From: an uncultured Roseburia sp.
GTDB taxonomy: Bacteria; Bacillota; Clostridia; Lachnospirales; Lachnospiraceae
Direction of reading: 5' to 3'
DNA length: 15,902 nt
Assembly (NCBI GenBank): GCA_910584215.1
Contig: CAJTYI010000073.1
Coordinates: 1 to 15,902 of the forward strand
Part shown: positions 14,275 through 15,902 of the stretch, piece after piece
Position numbering within the stretch: position 1 is the first letter of the stretch
How the letters are laid out: every line of letters starts with the position of its first letter
The notes under the pieces: model-generated
What the model was told of the DNA's origin: nothing
What the model saw: the letters and a program-made list of their open reading frames with translations, nothing else
Database searches by the model: none
Made by a program: the position numbers and the translations under genes

Positions 14275-15639
14275 TTATAACTCGTTCATGTCCACGAGGA
14301 TGTATCGCCGATCGGCTTTCGCCAGCTCCCGAACCTCCGGGGCAAAATCTTTGGCGGAAAACAGAAAATAGTACTCCGCGCCGATATGCGCAAGTTTCAT
14401 GTTCTCCTCCAGCTTTTGGCACATCGCAAGCGTCAGTTCCGTCTGGTTCCAGTTGCAGATGCCCACCATATTCTGGCGTATCTCGTTCTGGGCAATGATG
14501 TCGATATTGCCTTCTTTTCCAACCCAGGTGCCCATTTTTTTGATCGAGAGCGGCACTTTGTTGACGCGGTTGAGCAACTCTAAATATTCCATGCAGACTT
14601 CGCGGAAATAGCGCTCCAAATACTCGTCCAGACCGTTTTCGATATATTTTTCGTAGAATACTTCCGGCGGCAATTTATATAATTCCGACAAGTTTGGATA
14701 GATGAAGCGGAACCAAAAATTGATAAAATTATCGCGGATGCGGTAAACTCCCTTTTTGGCGTTATCCCACCCGCCAGTCTCAAACGACACCACTTTTTGT
14801 ACGATATCAAACGCCGCCAGATTTTTCATGTACACGCTGATCTTGGCGCGGGCAAAACCGGTCTTTAAATAGAGATCGTTTAATTTATCGCAGCCGGAAG
14901 CGATTGCAGCGAGAATCGTCTCATAGACGGAAAGTTCCCGCAGCTCCAGACTGATGAGCTGTTCTGCCGCCCCAAACAGACAGCCGTCCTGCGAAAGGAT
15001 ATGCCTGCAAATGTTAGTCTTAAGATCCGCCGTGTGGTCCCAGCGATTGATATAGCCGGCAACGCCGCCGATCACACCATAGGTCTTGACACATTCGCTG
15101 ACGGAATACTCCGGCAGAGCGCGCACTACTTCCAAAAAGTTGAGATTGGATATCTTGATCTTTGCGTCGATGCGCTTTTTTGCACTCTCTCCAAAACAGG
15201 TATCGACCTCTTTTTCAACCCAGGCCACAGCGGTTGAGCAGAGAATTACCATAACCGGGCCCGGATAAAGTTTTTTCATTTTCAGTTTGATGACTGCCTC
15301 CAGAAAAGCGGCGTCTCTCTTGGCAATCAGTTGAAACTCGTCTATGACGACCACCAGTTTGCTGCCGTCGCCGCTGCGGACACGCTTAAAATACTCCTCG
15401 TAATTATGTTTGTTGATCGGCACCTGAAACTGTGCCGCAATCTCCCGCTCCATCATGGCCTGCTGCTCCTTTGGGGACGCCCATCTGGCGCGGTAATAAA
15501 ATGACTTTTTGTTTTTTAAAAAGGCGCGTATCAGATACTCTTTCTCGGAATCCGCCCTGCCATAGAGTATATAGAGCTGATTTCCCTCTTTTCGGTAATA
15601 ATCTTCCAATGTTTTTAAGACCGATGTTTTTAAGACCAT
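14275..15639 (-). CDS. AAA+ ATPase_2/DUF234-like protein with degenerate active sites
   Basis: A 454-residue cytoplasmic protein with the layout of the archaeal-type ATPase_2 (PF01637) plus DUF234 (PF03008) family. The Walker A position reads GRADSEKE (27-34): the lysine is kept, but the second glycine and the Thr/Ser of GxxxxGK(T/S) are gone. Walker B is intact (LVVVIDEFQ, D100-E101). A winged-helix-like segment lies at about 250-285, and YRIRDNFINFWFRFIYPN (299-316) is typical of the DUF234 start. The C-terminal restriction-nuclease-like core also looks altered: NIDIIA is present, but the usual ECKW position reads ICNW. It may bind but not hydrolyse ATP. The frame extends to 15657, but the ATG at 15637-15639 has GGAGG 6 bases upstream. 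It is first in the unit with topB. The family's role is unclear. Confidence 0.78.
   Translation of the reverse strand: MVLKTSVLKTLEDYYRKEGNQLYILYGRADSEKEYLIRAFLKNKKSFYYRARWASPKEQQAMMEREIAAQFQVPINKHNYEEYFKRVRSGDGSKLVVVIDEFQLIAKRDAAFLEAVIKLKMKKLYPGPVMVILCSTAVAWVEKEVDTCFGESAKKRIDAKIKISNLNFLEVVRALPEYSVSECVKTYGVIGGVAGYINRWDHTADLKTNICRHILSQDGCLFGAAEQLISLELRELSVYETILAAIASGCDKLNDLYLKTGFARAKISVYMKNLAAFDIVQKVVSFETGGWDNAKKGVYRIRDNFINFWFRFIYPNLSELYKLPPEVFYEKYIENGLDEYLERYFREVCMEYLELLNRVNKVPLSIKKMGTWVGKEGNIDIIAQNEIRQNMVGICNWNQTELTLAMCQKLEENMKLAHIGAEYYFLFSAKDFAPEVRELAKADRRYILVDMNEL
15609..15637 (-). repeat. 15-bp tandem duplication at the 5' end of the ATPase gene
   Basis: The 14-mer ATGTTTTTAAGACC (plus strand) occurs at 15609-15622 and 15624-15637, a 15-base period. 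In the protein this gives VLKTS-VLKT right after the start Met, so the duplication keeps frame and lengthens the N-terminus by five residues. It looks like a recent slippage event. Confidence 0.8.
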
Positions 15640-15703
15640 GGCAATCCTCCGTATCACATTTTCTTATATTTGTCCGAGCAGGAGTCATTTTTACTTAAAA
15701 ATT

Positions 15704-15732
15704 ATTATATCACCCTTTAATTTTCATGGCAA
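15704..15732 (-). promoter_or_regulatory. Promoter of the ATPase-topB unit
   Basis: On the minus strand, a perfect -10 TATAAT (15704-15709), a 17-base spacer and -35 TTGCCA (15727-15732). The predicted start near 15697 gives a leader of about 58 bases. A palindrome GGTTATTAACC lies 20 bases upstream of the -35 (15752-15762) and could be an operator. Confidence 0.75.
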
Positions 15733-15802
15733 TATTTTTTAGAAAATTATAGGTTATTAACCATGTTATCTAGCTGAATACCTACGACTAATGGCTGCAT
15801 AT

Positions 15803-15901
15803 TTATTCTATATAAAATGATTGTAAACTTTTTCTTTTCCTATGAGTGAAAGCGGCATCCATCGTCTCTTTGGTGTCACAGTCTCTGCTTTTTTCTTCAA
15901 T
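15803..15901 (-). other. Possible C-terminal end of a gene running off the right edge
   Basis: One minus-strand frame is open from the right edge to a TAA at 15803-15805 (32 codons, ending LQSFYIE). A second frame is open for about 30 codons to a nearby TAG, so the choice is not forced. Neither tail is recognisable. It may be the end of an upstream gene or simply non-coding DNA before the ATPase promoter. Confidence 0.2.
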
Positions 15902-15902
15902 A

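Overview
The window is a low-to-middle GC Clostridia (Firmicutes) chromosome segment, most like a gut Lachnospiraceae. This is inferred from the gene set (GGGtGRT/NifU-like pair, indolepyruvate:ferredoxin oxidoreductase with a PaaK-type ligase), AGGAGG-type ribosome binding sites, sigma-A-like promoters and T-run terminators. Every confident gene is on the minus strand, so transcription runs from right to left. I see no tRNA, rRNA, CRISPR array, transposase or phage gene.

In order of transcription: (i) 15639-11067, a two-gene unit behind a near-consensus promoter. It encodes a degenerate AAA+/DUF234-type ATPase and a type IA topoisomerase (TopB-like) with four C-terminal repeats and a probable TTG start. 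(ii) 10900-10232, a left-handed beta-helix (GlmU C-terminal-like) protein followed by a large inverted repeat. (iii) 9960-8233, a NifU/IscU-like scaffold and a GGGtGRT protein, preceded by an apparently structured leader and closed by a strong terminator. (iv) 8011-6620, a MATE-family transporter. (v) 6488-2070, an operon for aromatic 2-oxoacid oxidation: PaaK-like arylacetate-CoA ligase, double-ACT regulator, IorA and IorB. An unusual 102-bp-period repeat block lies between the ligase and the ACT gene. (vi) 1867-380, a methyl-accepting chemotaxis protein with its own promoter. (vii) 352-1, a promoter and a T-box-like leader ending in a terminator; its target gene lies beyond the left edge.

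The best-supported biology is operon (v). IorAB would oxidatively decarboxylate indolepyruvate, phenylpyruvate or hydroxyphenylpyruvate to the arylacetyl-CoA with reduced ferredoxin, and the ligase would link that CoA ester with the free arylacetate. Run in the arylacetate-forming direction this could conserve energy from aromatic amino acids; run in reverse it could salvage arylacetates. The ACT protein is a plausible amino-acid sensor.

The features most worth a second look are the structured leader ahead of the NifU/GGGtGRT operon, the T-box-like leader with no visible antiterminator box, the repeat block inside the ior operon, and the topoisomerase/degenerate ATPase pair. I found no clearly new defence or mobile system. 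Positions of sites between about 10901 and 11066 may be off by one base.
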